Shown here: in pieces, positions 49,042 to 59,057 of the stretch
Position numbering within the stretch: the first letter of the stretch is position 1
How the letters are laid out: each line of letters begins with the position of its first letter
DNA from: Hemerocallis citrina
Taxonomy: Eukaryota > Streptophyta > Magnoliopsida > Asparagales > Asphodelaceae
NCBI GenBank assembly: GCA_017893485.1
Contig: CM030367.1
Span: forward strand, 143,395,767-143,459,766
Length of the DNA: 64,000 nt
Direction of reading: 5' to 3'
Program-made: the position numbers and the translations under genes
The notes under the pieces: model-generated
Told to the model about the DNA's origin: nothing
The model's database searches: none
The model's input: the letters and a program-made list of their open reading frames with translations, nothing else

Positions 49042-49932
49042 CTAATCTTTTCCTTCGAAGAATTTGATAAGGTGCTCGGCATTCCAGGGTCTTTTGACAG
49101 CCTTGCCTTCCAGGTCGGTGAGGTGGTACGTGCCCGGGCGTACAACCTCAGAAACTTTGTACGAGCCTTCCCAGTTTGGACCTAGCTTCCTCTTTTGGCC
49201 GGGGTTAGATACCGCCAGCTTTCGAAGGACGAGGTCCCCTAGCTTGATATCGATGGGACGCACCCTTTTGTTGTAGAACCTCTCGATTCTCTGTTGGTAT
49301 GTGTTCCTTCTGATGGCGGATTTTTCTCTGACCTCGTCTATGAGGTCCAGGTCAGCACGTAGTTGTACCGAGTTGCTTGCTTCATCAAAGGCCATGGTTC
49401 GGGGCGAAGGGAGCTCGATCTCGAGGGGAATTACTGCCTCCGCGTCGTAAGTCAAATTGAATGGCGACTCCCCGTGGGGATTCTCTTCGTCGTTCGATGG
49501 GCCCAGAGAACGCTTGGCAACTCCTCGACCCATAACCTCTTGGAAGAATTATCAAGTCATTTCTTGAAATCGTCAAGGATCTGGCGGTTCGCGTTCTCGA
49601 CCTGGTCGTTCGACTGCGGGTGGCATACCAAAAAGAAGCTTTGCTGGATCCCGAGATCCTTGCAGAACTTTCAGAAATTCTTACCCGTGAACTGAGTCCC
49701 ATTATATGTGATGAGTATGTGCGAAATTCCGAACCAGCAGACGATGTGCTTCCAGAAGAATTGCTGAGTCTGCTGCTCGGTGATCATGACCAGGGGCTCG
49801 ACCTCGATCCACTTCGTGAAGTAGTCGATTGCTACTATCAGAAACTTTCTTTGGCCCGTTGCCTTCGGAAATGGGCCTACCAGGTCCATCCCCCACATAG
49901 CAAAGGGAATTGGACTGGCCAAGGAGAGGAGG
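49042..49932 (-). pseudogene. Tat-lineage integrase fragment, frameshifted
   Basis: Minus-strand frame 49671-49922 has FAMWGMDLVGPFPKATGQ, VAIDYFTKWIEVEPL and WFGISHILITYNGTQFTGKN, the integrase core with the first two acidic residues placed as usual. Frame 49042-49533 has ESPFNLTYDAEAVIPLEIEL, YQQRIERFYNKRVRPIDIKL then GDLVLR, and WEGSYKVSEVVRPGTYHL then WNAEHLIKFF, the C-terminal DNA-binding region typical of Tat-lineage pol. Between them stops and a frame change break the third catalytic region. The stretch ends abruptly at the LARD insertion (49932/49933). Integrase would insert the element's DNA; this copy cannot. Confidence 0.85.
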
Positions 49933-50864
49933 TGTAATACCCCGCAAAATAAAATGATTTATTTTGCATTAGTAATTAATATTAAATTTGTAAAGTTGAC
50001 TATTTTGACTATTTTCTTGAAATTGCAATTTTGCACGTGCAACACACGTGCAAAGTTATGAATTTTTAATTTTTAAAAAGTTATGGTTAATAATTGACTT
50101 TTCCTTATTAATTTATGATATTTTAATTTTTAGATTTATTTAAATTAATTTGACTATTATTATAAATTTGTCATTTTTACACGTGCAAAACACGTGCAAA
50201 TATTTTTGGTGTAAATATCCAATTTTATATTTGTATTAAATTCTCCTAATTATAATTGAGTCAATCCTAAATTTTGGGATTTTTCTGAATAAAGAAACTA
50301 TTTTATAAATACCTCGAAAGAGAGGGGCTTTTATGTAAAAAGCCGTTTTGATCTCAAATAAATAATGAAAATTCGTTTTTACTAATTTTTGGGCTTCCCA
50401 TGGTTATCATTGAAATTTAAAATATATTTAAATTTTATTTAGAGTTGATTTGGTAAAGATTTAAACAAATATGGTGTTTTTGCAAATATGGAATTTATGT
50501 TGGATCTGGTGCAAATGTTTTCATAGAAGGTAAAAGTTAGATATTTTAATTAGAAAATCTAATATTTATTAGTAGATATTATTTCTGAATTTTCTGGATT
50601 TTTACTAATATTTTATGATGTATTTGTAAATATTACAAGAAGAAGGACTTTTGTGCAAAATTACCACCCTGAGCACAAATCCGAATTTTTCTTTATTTCT
50701 GGGCTGTGCTGGATTGCTGGACAACTCAGTGATAAAAAGATTTGATTTGGTTTTGATTTAGTTAACCTATTTTAACTAAGAAAGGGGTTATATATGTAAA
50801 GTTATATTTTGGAAGGATTCTTTTGCAAAAGTGTTTCAAAACCCTATTCCTTTCAATCCCGGCC

Positions 50865-50878
50865 TGTATAAAAGAGGG
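50865..50878 (+). promoter_or_regulatory. Likely LARD LTR promoter (TATA box)
   Basis: TGTATAAAAGAGGG is a strong plant-type TATA box. It lies in the 5' third of the LTR and is followed by GCAGCCGTCATTTGCTGCA (50882-50900), whose ends are inverted. No transcript start can be fixed from sequence. Confidence 0.5.
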
Positions 50879-51689
50879 TGTGCAGCCGTCATTTGCTGCA
50901 CAACACAAGTTTTATTATATTTTTATTTTTCTTGGTGATTGAAGAGGAGATCTTGGATTCTTTGCAAAGAGGGAATTCTTCATTTTGCTTCGTGATATTC
51001 GCTTGATCTCTCCAACTATGTGAGTGACATTGTTTTGTTTTATTTTGTTTTGTGTATGTTGTAGGTGAGTGATATAACTATTTGGTTGTTTTGTTTGTTT
51101 CTCTTTGATTTGTGTGTGTCGTATGAGAATGATATGAATATTTAGATTGATTTGGATGTTGAATATGTTGGATGGATGAAAAATTGGATTTTTGAGAAGA
51201 ACCCTAGATATTTGTATGTGAATGATTTTAGATTGTTGGGAACCTAATATAAATTGTGAGTAGACTTTTCTTTTGGATTATTGATTTGATTAAGTTTGAC
51301 AGATGTTATGCATTAATTAAATTAAAGATGAGATTTTTGGACTATTGGTGAGTTGGATAAAAACAACTTGGCCATGTGGAGGATGAATTTAATTTGTTTA
51401 TGAATCAACTATAGAGAATAGTTAAGATTTGGTTGAGGAATTTTGTGAATGATTAATGGTTTAGAGGACCATGTTTTGAGGATTTGAGTTATGAGGATTT
51501 AAATTGGGGATTTGTGATTTTTGTGAAAGATGTTGTTTAAATTTGGATTTCTCAAATGCTAAGTTTAAATCTAATTATTTTGGTATTAATAAGATTTGGA
51601 AAATAAAACAAAGTCATTTGATATATGACTGATTCTTAAAAATCCTAGTTTTAACATATGCACAATCTAAATTCTGCAGACTGTAGGCC

Positions 51690-52100
51690 GACAGTCGACT
51701 GTTGTGAATTCTCAGTCGACTGGCACGACCCGGCTGCTATGTTCTTTAGTTGTATTGAAATTTCTCTCTGGTAAGTCGACTTATGACTTTTACAAGTCGA
51801 CTTATAACACTTAGAATATTTTCTTGAAGATTTCTGGAATTTCTCTCTGGTATGTCGACTAATGACTTTTATAAGTCAACTTATAACCCTTAGTTTATTT
51901 TCTTGAAATCATGGAACTTTCTTTCTGGACAATCGACTTATGCTTTCTATAGTCGACTGGTACCACTTAGATTACCTTTTTAAGTTACTGTAGTTTTCTC
52001 TCTGAGCAGTCGACCTATAACTCTTTTCAGTCGATTCATAATACTTAGATTTATTTTCCTAAAGCTACTATATTTTTTCTCTGGACAGTCGACTTATACA
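51690..52100 (+). repeat. Degenerate array with GTCGACT cores in the LARD LTR
   Basis: About ten copies of AGTCGACT or close variants occur, mostly in pairs, with repeating context CTCTCTGG, GTCGACTTATGACTTTT, AAGTCGACTTATAAC and CTTAGA-ATTTTCTTGAA. The paired spacing is about 25 bp and the larger unit about 70 bp. No coding sense. Confidence 0.8.
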
Positions 52101-52479
52101 GATGTATTCTTATAATTTTGAATGTTCTTTCAAATGATTTATTCTCTAAATGTTCTAAGCCATAACTTATTATTTTATACCCTATCTTCTATTGAACATA
52201 TATTTTCAAAATGTTAAGTTGAGTAGATTAAGATGTAAGATTGGTTTAGATATTTGAGTTTGAGTCTCTAGAGGGTGTGTGACCCTAGTACACCGGCGGT
52301 TGAGTTCATTATGTTTAGGCCTGTTGAGGCATTTTAGTTGTTCAGTTGTTAAGTTAAGTCCGGTGGGGTACACCAACTTTAGGAGATTCGTTAAGTAATT
52401 AAATAACCTAAAAATGATAAGGACAGGCACTAGTGGTGATATGATGAACGGGTACATGGGTTATGGACCTCAGTATGGC

Positions 52480-52725
52480 TTTCGGTGTGGGATTGATCTC
52501 CAGAATTATCCAGGTAAATTACTTGTGGTGCGGGATTTATCCCCAGAATTATCCAGGTAAATTACCTGTGGTGTGGGATTGATCTCCGGAATTATCGGGG
52601 TCGAAGCGACGCACATGTGGTATTCATGTGATGAGGGTCATTGCTGCGGTGTGAGATAATCCCCGGAATTATCCAGGTAAATTACCTGTGGTGTGGGATA
52701 TATCTCCGGAATTATCGGGGCAAGG
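52480..52725 (+). repeat. About 60-bp tandem repeats in the LARD LTR
   Basis: Units contain GTGTGGGATTGATCTCC, GGAATTATC and CAGGTAAATTACCTGTGG; the last is an inverted repeat (CAGGTAAATTACCTG). About four copies, the last two altered to ATTATCGGGG. Confidence 0.82.
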
Positions 52726-53424
52726 GCTAGTACTCACAGCTTATCTTTATCTCGTAGTAGTTATCGTGTTAGGATTAGTTGCATAGCGGGGATTGAACCC
52801 TATAATGTGGAGACGTTAAGGGCTTGCACCGGACCTATGTAGAATGGGATGCATAGACTTCGACAAGTACGCATTAGAGAGTCCGCATATAGAATTTGTG
52901 TTTTCTTGACTTGGTTTTATGCATGTGGTTTTTCCTGTTTTCTACACTTGACACTTAGTTTAGTTTCACTTGTTGTTTACATGTTTCCTTGCTACGTCAT
53001 ATTCTATGTATTCTTGTTTATTACATGTTGTTTAAGAATCCATGCTTAATGCTCATTTATGTTGTTTGTTTTTTATGTCACTCACACCATTTATGGCTGA
53101 CCCCTTTAGTTTTAGGGATTAGGGATCATCTCTAGCCTCATGTGTTACAGGTTGTTGCTTAGAGCTTGAAGGTTTGGACGTTTGAGATAAATGAATGTAA
53201 TAGAGCTTTGTCTAATATTTGTAAAAGAAAGTGCTGTAAAGATAGAAATTTGTAAATCAAAGTGTTTTGTATTCCGCTGTGCTTTGTAAACAATTAATGT
53301 AAATAAAAGTTTTAATTTTCCCTGTATTTGGTTGCTATGTTTACGATTACATTGAAGTTGATGCTGGGAATTGTGCTACGTATTTCTAAGATATTATATT
53401 GGAAATTCGGGGCACTACAGAGAT

Positions 53425-53436
53425 TGGTATCAGAGC
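53425..53436 (+). promoter_or_regulatory. LARD primer binding site
   Basis: TGGTATCAGAGC lies five bases after the 5' LTR. It is complementary to the 3' end of initiator-Met tRNA and supports reverse transcription in trans. Confidence 0.9.
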
Positions 53437-56392
53437 ATGCTTCAATTAGTAATTTTAAACATAGTACGGAGAATAAATATAAAATGACATTTGATGTGTG
53501 AGAACCTAGGTGGACATTAGAAGTGTGAGTACACAAGTGGACATTAAATACAACCTAGGTGGACATTATAAGTGTGAGTACCTTGGTGGACATCTGATGT
53601 GAGTGATTTGATTGTTTGGTCATGAAGACCTGTAATGAGCTTTAGGCTGTTTGTATGCTTAGACTTGAATGAAATCTCTTTATCGCAAGTGTATTGATTA
53701 TTTTTACATAAAGAAAATATTTTCTCACTAGTTATTTTTGACATCTTTTGTTCGCTTTGTGTATTTGATATTTATTTATGCAAGGTATTACCCTTTGAAC
53801 TTATATAATTTCTATTTTACTATATGTTTTGCTATCTTACCCACTGTATATAATTTCTGGATTATATGTTTTTCGCCAAAGTTAATTTTCATTTATTTAT
53901 TTATTCCTAGTTATAAAATTTAATTATCTTCTGCTAGATTCTTTTAATTATTTGCTCTCTTGTATATTTTGTGCACCTCAATTTTGTGATCACTCTTGTA
54001 TCCTATCACTTTTACTGTTTTGTAATTAACTTATTTTACTTTTATTCGGTTACTTTTATTGTCAGCAATTGAATTTATTTTTTTGTTTCTATATCTCCAA
54101 CTGAGTTTATATTATTTCTATTCATTAGTGCAAACATTAAACTTTTACTAATCGTCTTGTTTTCTATTAAAACTAGTTCTTTGACTTTACTATTGGTTTT
54201 TACTTCTTATTCTTTTGTCCAAGTTATTATTTGACAACTTTTGCTGTAATTCAATAGTGCATCCTTTAGCATTTCACAAGCTCATTTTATTTTGCGACTC
54301 TTACCCATTTCTTTCTTGACGTCTTATTTATCTTACTTTCATGTGCTTTTTTCGTTACTCGTATACTTAGATATTACTTTTACATATTACATTAAAGTTT
54401 TGAATTACTACGTGTTAAGTTATTATTGCTACTTCTATTTCCCTTCATTATTGTTTTGCGATACTATAAATTTTATTTTGCATATTTACTTTCATTTTAA
54501 TATATATACTTGGATTTTTCGATACTATATTTTCCATTATTTTGTATTGTCTTATTTATTTTGGAGCATTTAAACTTAATTGCAATATTTTACTCATATA
54601 AATATAATATGTTTCTGCACATTTAAATCTTTATTATTAATTATGTTTTTTGCACCTTATATTCGATACCCTTATTATTACTTATAGTTGACCGCTTTTG
54701 TTATAACTTCTTTCCACCATTTAAAAGCTACTTATTAAAATTTGTTGCTTCATACTTTTTGAATGTACTACGTGCACCCACTACTTATATTTTACTTAAA
54801 TTTTATTATCATTACATTCTTGATTTCTACATGTACTTCCTACAAATTTCTATATATGTACCACATATTTCAACATACTTACTATGCATATCATTTTACA
54901 TTTGTTTAATTCCTACATTATTGTATATTTTATGAAGTATTTATTGTGTAAATTTGCTACACTACATAGGTATTTTCTCATTCACATTTGTATTTGTGTT
55001 TAGGCATGTATTTCATTCCGTTTCTTCTTACTTTTATAAATTTCTTTCACTACTATTATTTTGTACTATTGTGATTTATAATCCATGTTTCTATTTTAAT
55101 ATTCCATCAGATGACTTTCAACTCCATTTCTTACTTTTGCTACTATTTTTTTTATATCACGAATTTCAAAACGTATTTTCGTACTCAAATTAAGCAATCA
55201 ATATCCAAGTACGTGTGGAAGATTGCATCATCTTGTTCATCGTTTTGTTGCAACTAGATGTCGAGATGGCAAACATGCAACTAGACGTCAATGGAGACAA
55301 ATTGCAACTGGATATCGGGGAGGCAAAATGTGCAACCGAATATCTAGACGGCAACCTGCAACCTGATGTCAGGGACGCAAACATGCAACTTGATGTCGAG
55401 AAGGCAAGTCTACAGTTGGACATCAATGAGGCAAACCCACATTAAAGAATTTCTACTATAATAACCCCACTAGTGTTTTATGTGTATATTACTTATCAAT
55501 GTCTTATTCTTTTGTACTGGTTCATACCATTTTATGAGATTTTCAAACTTAACCCATTACTGATTTGTTTTACTCAATTTTCTTTAACCATTGTTGCTCT
55601 ATATTTCTTTAAATCCATTTGATACACTCTCGTATCTTATCTTGCTCACTTGTATTATTTTTGAAATTTGGTCCTTCTGGTTTCTTGGTACAATTTCTGC
55701 TCTCCTTCGCATTTCCTCTATTCATAACAATATTTTAATTTTCACTTAATTTTCATTAGATTCTCTAAATTTGCATACTACCCAAATTATTTTGTACGTC
55801 TTTATTTTATTCTTTCTTAATATTGTCCTTTTGGGATTTTTACTTCGTTATGTCCATTTTTATTCAAGTATTATGTGTTTAACAAGTTTTTCTGAGCGAT
55901 CAATTCTTACTTTTGACTATTTCTTTTACTTATTGTTAATTGATATTTCAAGAATTTTACTTATATAATGAAACTAATGGTAAAGAAAAATTTTCTTTAT
56001 GACATTTTATCTATACAAATTACACTTTACGTTTCCATGTAATTTGAACAAGTATAGTTGATTTTACTCTACTTCTATTTACAAAATTTTATGTTTGTGT
56101 TAAGATTGGATACATCAACTATATGTGGTCTAAGCTTTCGTTCTTCTAGGAGAAAAGTCTTACTATTTTTTTTGCGTTTTGGGATTTATTGTGCATTCTA
56201 TTAGATTTCCGATCCTTTGCCAAGTTAGTTTTCACCTTTTCTCTTTAAGATATAATTATATTTTATTTTTGTTTTTGCTTACTAATTAAATCCAATTATA
56301 AAAATAATGATGGAGTAAGTTTTCGAAACAATCTTATAAGTTTTGTATTTTTGTTTTTTGGCTTAGAGAAGTTCTGAGGACAGAACTTTTCT
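53437..56392 (+). other. LARD interior, pyrimidine-rich, without pol
   Basis: About 3 kb, strongly T-rich on the plus strand. No gag, protease or pol motif is visible in any frame. Open frames are short and hydrophobic from the T bias (for example 53738-53923, 54292-54573). Near the start GTGGACATT-type words recur three or four times between 53505 and 53595 (TAGGTGGACATTA, AAGTGGACATTAA, TTGGTGGACATC). The only protein-like island is the repeat ORF at 55215-55445. Confidence 0.7.
55215..55445 (+). CDS. Small repeat ORF (76 codons) built of 27-bp units
   Basis: After a short hydrophobic lead, seven 9-residue repeats run without a stop, of the form QLDVEMANM, QLDVNGDKL, QLDIGEAKC and so on to QLDINEANP. 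DNA units are 27 bp with GCAACTTGATGTC-like openings. The repeated Q-L-D-(V/I) with later acidic and basic residues would make a helical, repeat-type peptide. The opposite strand is also open (55190-55426), so coding is not proven. It is the only non-T-rich island in the LARD interior. No homologue is known to me; it may be a minisatellite only. Confidence 0.3.
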   Translation: MEDCIILFIVLLQLDVEMANMQLDVNGDKLQLDIGEAKCATEYLDGNLQPDVRDANMQLDVEKASLQLDINEANPH

Positions 56393-56402
56393 AAGGAGGG
56401 AG
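56393..56402 (+). promoter_or_regulatory. LARD polypurine tract
   Basis: AAGGAGGGAG lies just upstream of the 3' LTR start at 56406, the expected position of the plus-strand primer. Confidence 0.8.
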
Positions 56403-56405
56403 TGA

Positions 56406-56563
56406 TGTAATACCCCACAAAATAAAATGATTTATTTTGCATTAGTAATTAATATTAAATTTGTAAAGTTGACTATTTTGACTATTTTCTTGAAATTGCA
56501 ATTTTGCACGTGCAACACACGTGCAAAGTTATGAATTTTTAATTTTTAAAAAGTTATGGTTAA
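56406..56563 (+). repeat. LARD 3' LTR, first 158 bp, cut by the right Tat element
   Basis: It matches 49933-50090 with one difference (CCCCAC against CCCCGC). It stops at GGTTAA where the 5' LTR goes on TAATTGAC. The five bases GTTAA (56559-56563) are the expected target duplication of the inserted Tat element. Confidence 0.9.
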
Positions 56564-57353
56564 TGTGATTGGGTAAAAATGGCCTGAGGCCCAACCAGGG
56601 CCCAATACAATTCTCACTCGAAGAGGTAAAAATAGCTATCTAGCTCGGCCCCGAACCACTTCAGGGTCGGCGCCGAACCTCCTGTTTGCCCTCACAGTAC
56701 TGGCCTCTCGTGCCGACGAGCCTTGGTTGTCCTCGGAGTCCGACCCGTGACAGTGCCACAGGTCGTCCCCCCTCTCCGGCGAAGCAGAAGGATGACCTGG
56801 CGCAGCCTAGGCCCTCCGATCCCCCCAGAAGAACAGGAGACCCACGATCAGCCACGACGGCTCCAAATACCACCAAGGGTTGCGCCACGTCAGCCCTATA
56901 CCACTCCTGGTATTGCCACGTCCGCCCTAAACCCCCTGGGCCTTCTGCCACGTCAGGCCCACGGGCTTTCGGATCCAGACCCGGCCCCCAAGTGGAACCA
57001 AACCCGGTTGGGATTCTCTATAAATACTAGACCCACACCCACCTTTTGAGGTAATGAATCTTTTGCCACTTAAATATACCTAGTTATTGCTACTCTCTCA
57101 CAGAGACTGACTAGAGCGTCGGAGGGTCCGCCACCGGGATAAACCCCGGTGTTTCAGGACCGTCTGCAGGTACACAAGACCTCGGATCCGACCCTTCCGA
57201 TCCGAGCCCAGCCTTCAACATCTTTCCAAGCTCATCGTAGGTCCCAGAAGGTCAACAGAAGGTCGGCAGACGAGCGGCATTCTCCTTCAATACAAATTGA
57301 GTCCGAACTCACACCTGGTGCATCCACACGTCTCCCAAAAACAAACAGCATCA
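56564..57353 (+). repeat. 5' LTR of the right Tat element (790 bp)
   Basis: It starts TGTGATTGGG directly after GTTAA and ends AAACAAACAGCATCA. A TATAAATAC box is at 57019-57027. Its last 250 bp (CCGGGATAAACCCCGGTG, GCAGGTACAC, ACTCACACCTGGTGCA) parallel the left Tat LTR in opposite orientation, but the upstream half differs, so they are distinct subfamilies. CCGGGATAAACCCCGG is an inverted repeat. Confidence 0.8.
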
Positions 57354-57356
57354 GGT

Positions 57357-57374
57357 TGGCGCCGTCTGTGGGAA
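57357..57374 (+). promoter_or_regulatory. Tat primer binding site
   Basis: TGGCGCCGTCTGTGGGAA follows the LTR after three bases. TGGCGCCGT-type sites are typical of Tat and Athila elements, but I cannot fix which tRNA this variant pairs with. Confidence 0.75.
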
Positions 57375-57434
57375 CAGCTGCTCCAGAAGCCGATCCGATC
57401 CAGACCCTCAAAAGACCTCGACAGCCGAACCCTC

Positions 57435-58997
57435 ATGGCCTCCAAAGGCAAGGGGGCTGCTTCCTCCGTCAACCAACGGGACTCGCCCCCACCCACTGAT
57501 AAAGCCAGGCCACGCACGTCGAAACACACGGCTCTCCCTCGGGAGTCCCAAAGGAGCGTCGGCCGGCCAGCCCAGCCCGACCTCCGGGGAATAATCCTCA
57601 ACCGCAGGATTACCCGCAGCAGGGGAAGGGCCGCTTCCAACCCGGTCCCGAACCGTCCGAGACCGCCGCCCGAGGTACGAAGATCCGCGCTCAGCCGAGT
57701 CGGAAGACAACCCTCGGACCAACCAAACCAAGTCGAGGGAGCCCCCGTCACTCACAAGGAGTTCCACGACTTCCGAAGAGAAATTCTGGGAGCCCTCCGA
57801 AGGACCCCCAAAGAAGAAACCCCCCATTCCCAAACAGGGTCGGACGCCGAAGCCAGCGCGTCCCGCCCTTCAATAATCCAGCCTGAGGACGATGGCGTTC
57901 TCCTAAGGCGCCTACAAGGGATGGAGGATCGCCTCGATCACATAGGGGACGGCGGCCAAAGAACGGCTCAGGGGTACAGACCTGTCCGTCCTCCCTTCTC
58001 CGCCCCCATCCTCCAAGCGGAAATACCCAGGAATTTCCGATCCCCTCAGTTCGAGACCTACGACGGCGAGGGAGATCCTGCTGATCACATGGGGGGTTTC
58101 AAAACCCTCATGATGATTCACAGCGCCTCGGATCCCCTGCTATGCCGAGCCTTCCCTGCCACCCTTCGGGGTCCCGCTCGTGAGTGGTTCTCGAAGCTCG
58201 CCCCTGGCTCCGTTTACTCCTTCGACCAACTCGAGGGCAATTTTCTCGCCCACTTCGTCACCAGCCGAAAGACCGAAAGGACCAGCGCCTCGTTACTCGG
58301 ACTCAAACAGTTGGAGGGGGAATCACTCAGAGTGTTCGTCCGGAGATTTACCGCTGAGGCAAGGTCGGTCTCCTCCCTCGACCCGGGCGTCGCTTCAGCG
58401 GCATTCCGACACAACGTCCGTCACGGACAGCTGAAGGCTTCTCTGGCGAAGAAACCCCCCGTCGACTTCCCCGACCTCCTCAGTAGGGTCGAGAAATACA
58501 TTAGGGCAGAAGAGGCCCTTAACCCCGAAGATGCCAGGGATGCCACCGGGAAGGGAAAGCGGAAGACCGAAGAAGTCGAACCATCAAAGAAAGCTCCAAG
58601 GGACCCGGGGGCCATGAAGAAGGTCCCGCCGGTCCCCCGCTTCGAGAGATACACTCCCTTGACGCACAACGTATCCGCCATCCTCTTAGAAATCGAAGAC
58701 AAAGGCATTGTTCGACTACCTCCCCGACCTAACAACGGCAAGAACCGAGATCAGCGCTTCTACTGCCGCTTCCACCAAGACCATGGACACGACACAGATC
58801 AATGCCGGGCCCTGAAAGACGAGATTGAGGAACTCATCTCCAGAGGATACCTCCGAGAATTCACCCGAGAAGTCCCGTGGGGTCGACGAGATACTAGGAG
58901 CGGGATACACTCGCCCCCGAACCCCCCTCCGAGCCGCATACCGGGTCGGGATCCCGAGTCCGAGGGAGCCGTAGACACACCATTTGTCTTACATTGA
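57435..58997 (+). CDS. Tat-lineage Gag, 520 aa
   Basis: The ATG at 57435 (MASKGKGAASSVNQRDS) is the first methionine after the primer site in a frame that stays open to TGA at 58995-58997. The N-terminal 150 residues are basic and proline-rich. The capsid domain lies about residues 200-330, with SPQFETYDGEGDPADHMGGF, RGPAREWFSKL and FLAHFVTSRKTERTSASLLG. A charged linker with KGKRKTEEVEPSKKAPRD follows, then FYCRFHQDHGHDTDQC (about residue 440), the modified zinc-knuckle-like motif of this lineage. Gag would pack the element's RNA into cytoplasmic particles. The reading after the stop continues in the same frame into protease, so the TGA may be a nonsense mutation or a leaky gag-pro stop. No other lesion is seen. 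Confidence 0.85.
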   Translation: MASKGKGAASSVNQRDSPPPTDKARPRTSKHTALPRESQRSVGRPAQPDLRGIILNRRITRSRGRAASNPVPNRPRPPPEVRRSALSRVGRQPSDQPNQVEGAPVTHKEFHDFRREILGALRRTPKEETPHSQTGSDAEASASRPSIIQPEDDGVLLRRLQGMEDRLDHIGDGGQRTAQGYRPVRPPFSAPILQAEIPRNFRSPQFETYDGEGDPADHMGGFKTLMMIHSASDPLLCRAFPATLRGPAREWFSKLAPGSVYSFDQLEGNFLAHFVTSRKTERTSASLLGLKQLEGESLRVFVRRFTAEARSVSSLDPGVASAAFRHNVRHGQLKASLAKKPPVDFPDLLSRVEKYIRAEEALNPEDARDATGKGKRKTEEVEPSKKAPRDPGAMKKVPPVPRFERYTPLTHNVSAILLEIEDKGIVRLPPRPNNGKNRDQRFYCRFHQDHGHDTDQCRALKDEIEELISRGYLREFTREVPWGRRDTRSGIHSPPNPPPSRIPGRDPESEGAVDTPFVLH

Positions 58998-59057
58998 GTC
59001 CATGGAGGGCTAATAGGAGGGGAATCGAATACTTTCCGAAAAGCCTTCATCCGAGAG

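Larger units (their letters stand above)
39650..49932 (-). mobile_element. Ty3/gypsy Tat-lineage element, 3' half, broken by nested insertions
   Basis: On the minus strand this gives integrase (49932-49042), a long non-coding 3' region with three tandem-repeat arrays, an ORF in antisense (41726-44048), a purine-rich tract and a 3' LTR (39650-40149). That order, with an antisense ORF between pol and the 3' LTR, is characteristic of Tat-lineage elements. It is interrupted by a solo LTR (45695-48932) and cut at 49932 by a LARD element. The upstream pol, gag and 5' LTR should lie beyond the window, past the two further insertions. The candidate left target duplication is ATCAC (39645-39649). Confidence 0.85.
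49933..53419 (+). repeat. 5' LTR of the LARD element (3487 bp)
   Basis: TGTAATACCCCGC to GGGGCACTACA. It contains a GTCGACT-bearing repeat array (51690-52100) and a second short-unit array (52480-52725). GCACGTGCAACACACGTGCA at 50035-50054 is an imperfect palindrome repeated in variant form near 50182. A TATA-like TGTATAAAAGAGGG at 50865-50878 may be the promoter. The terminal bases match those of the solo LTRs in this window. Confidence 0.88.
49933..56563 (+). mobile_element. LARD-type LTR element: long LTRs, non-coding interior
   Basis: The 5' LTR (49933-53419) is followed by an initiator-Met primer site (53425-53436). A 2986-bp interior with no gag or pol follows, then a purine tract AAGGAGGGAG (56393-56402) and the start of the 3' LTR (56406-56563). 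The first 158 bp of the two LTRs differ at one base, so insertion is recent. This is the structure called LARD: a non-autonomous element with intact cis signals, dependent on a coding relative. It is inserted into the integrase of the left Tat element after GGAGG (49928-49932) and is cut by the right Tat element. The rest of its 3' LTR should lie beyond the window. Confidence 0.88.

Noticed and set aside
57287..57833. Minus-strand frames of 141-154 codons opposite Gag
   Set aside because: They are opposite-strand frames of GC-rich gag coding sequence, with no motifs.
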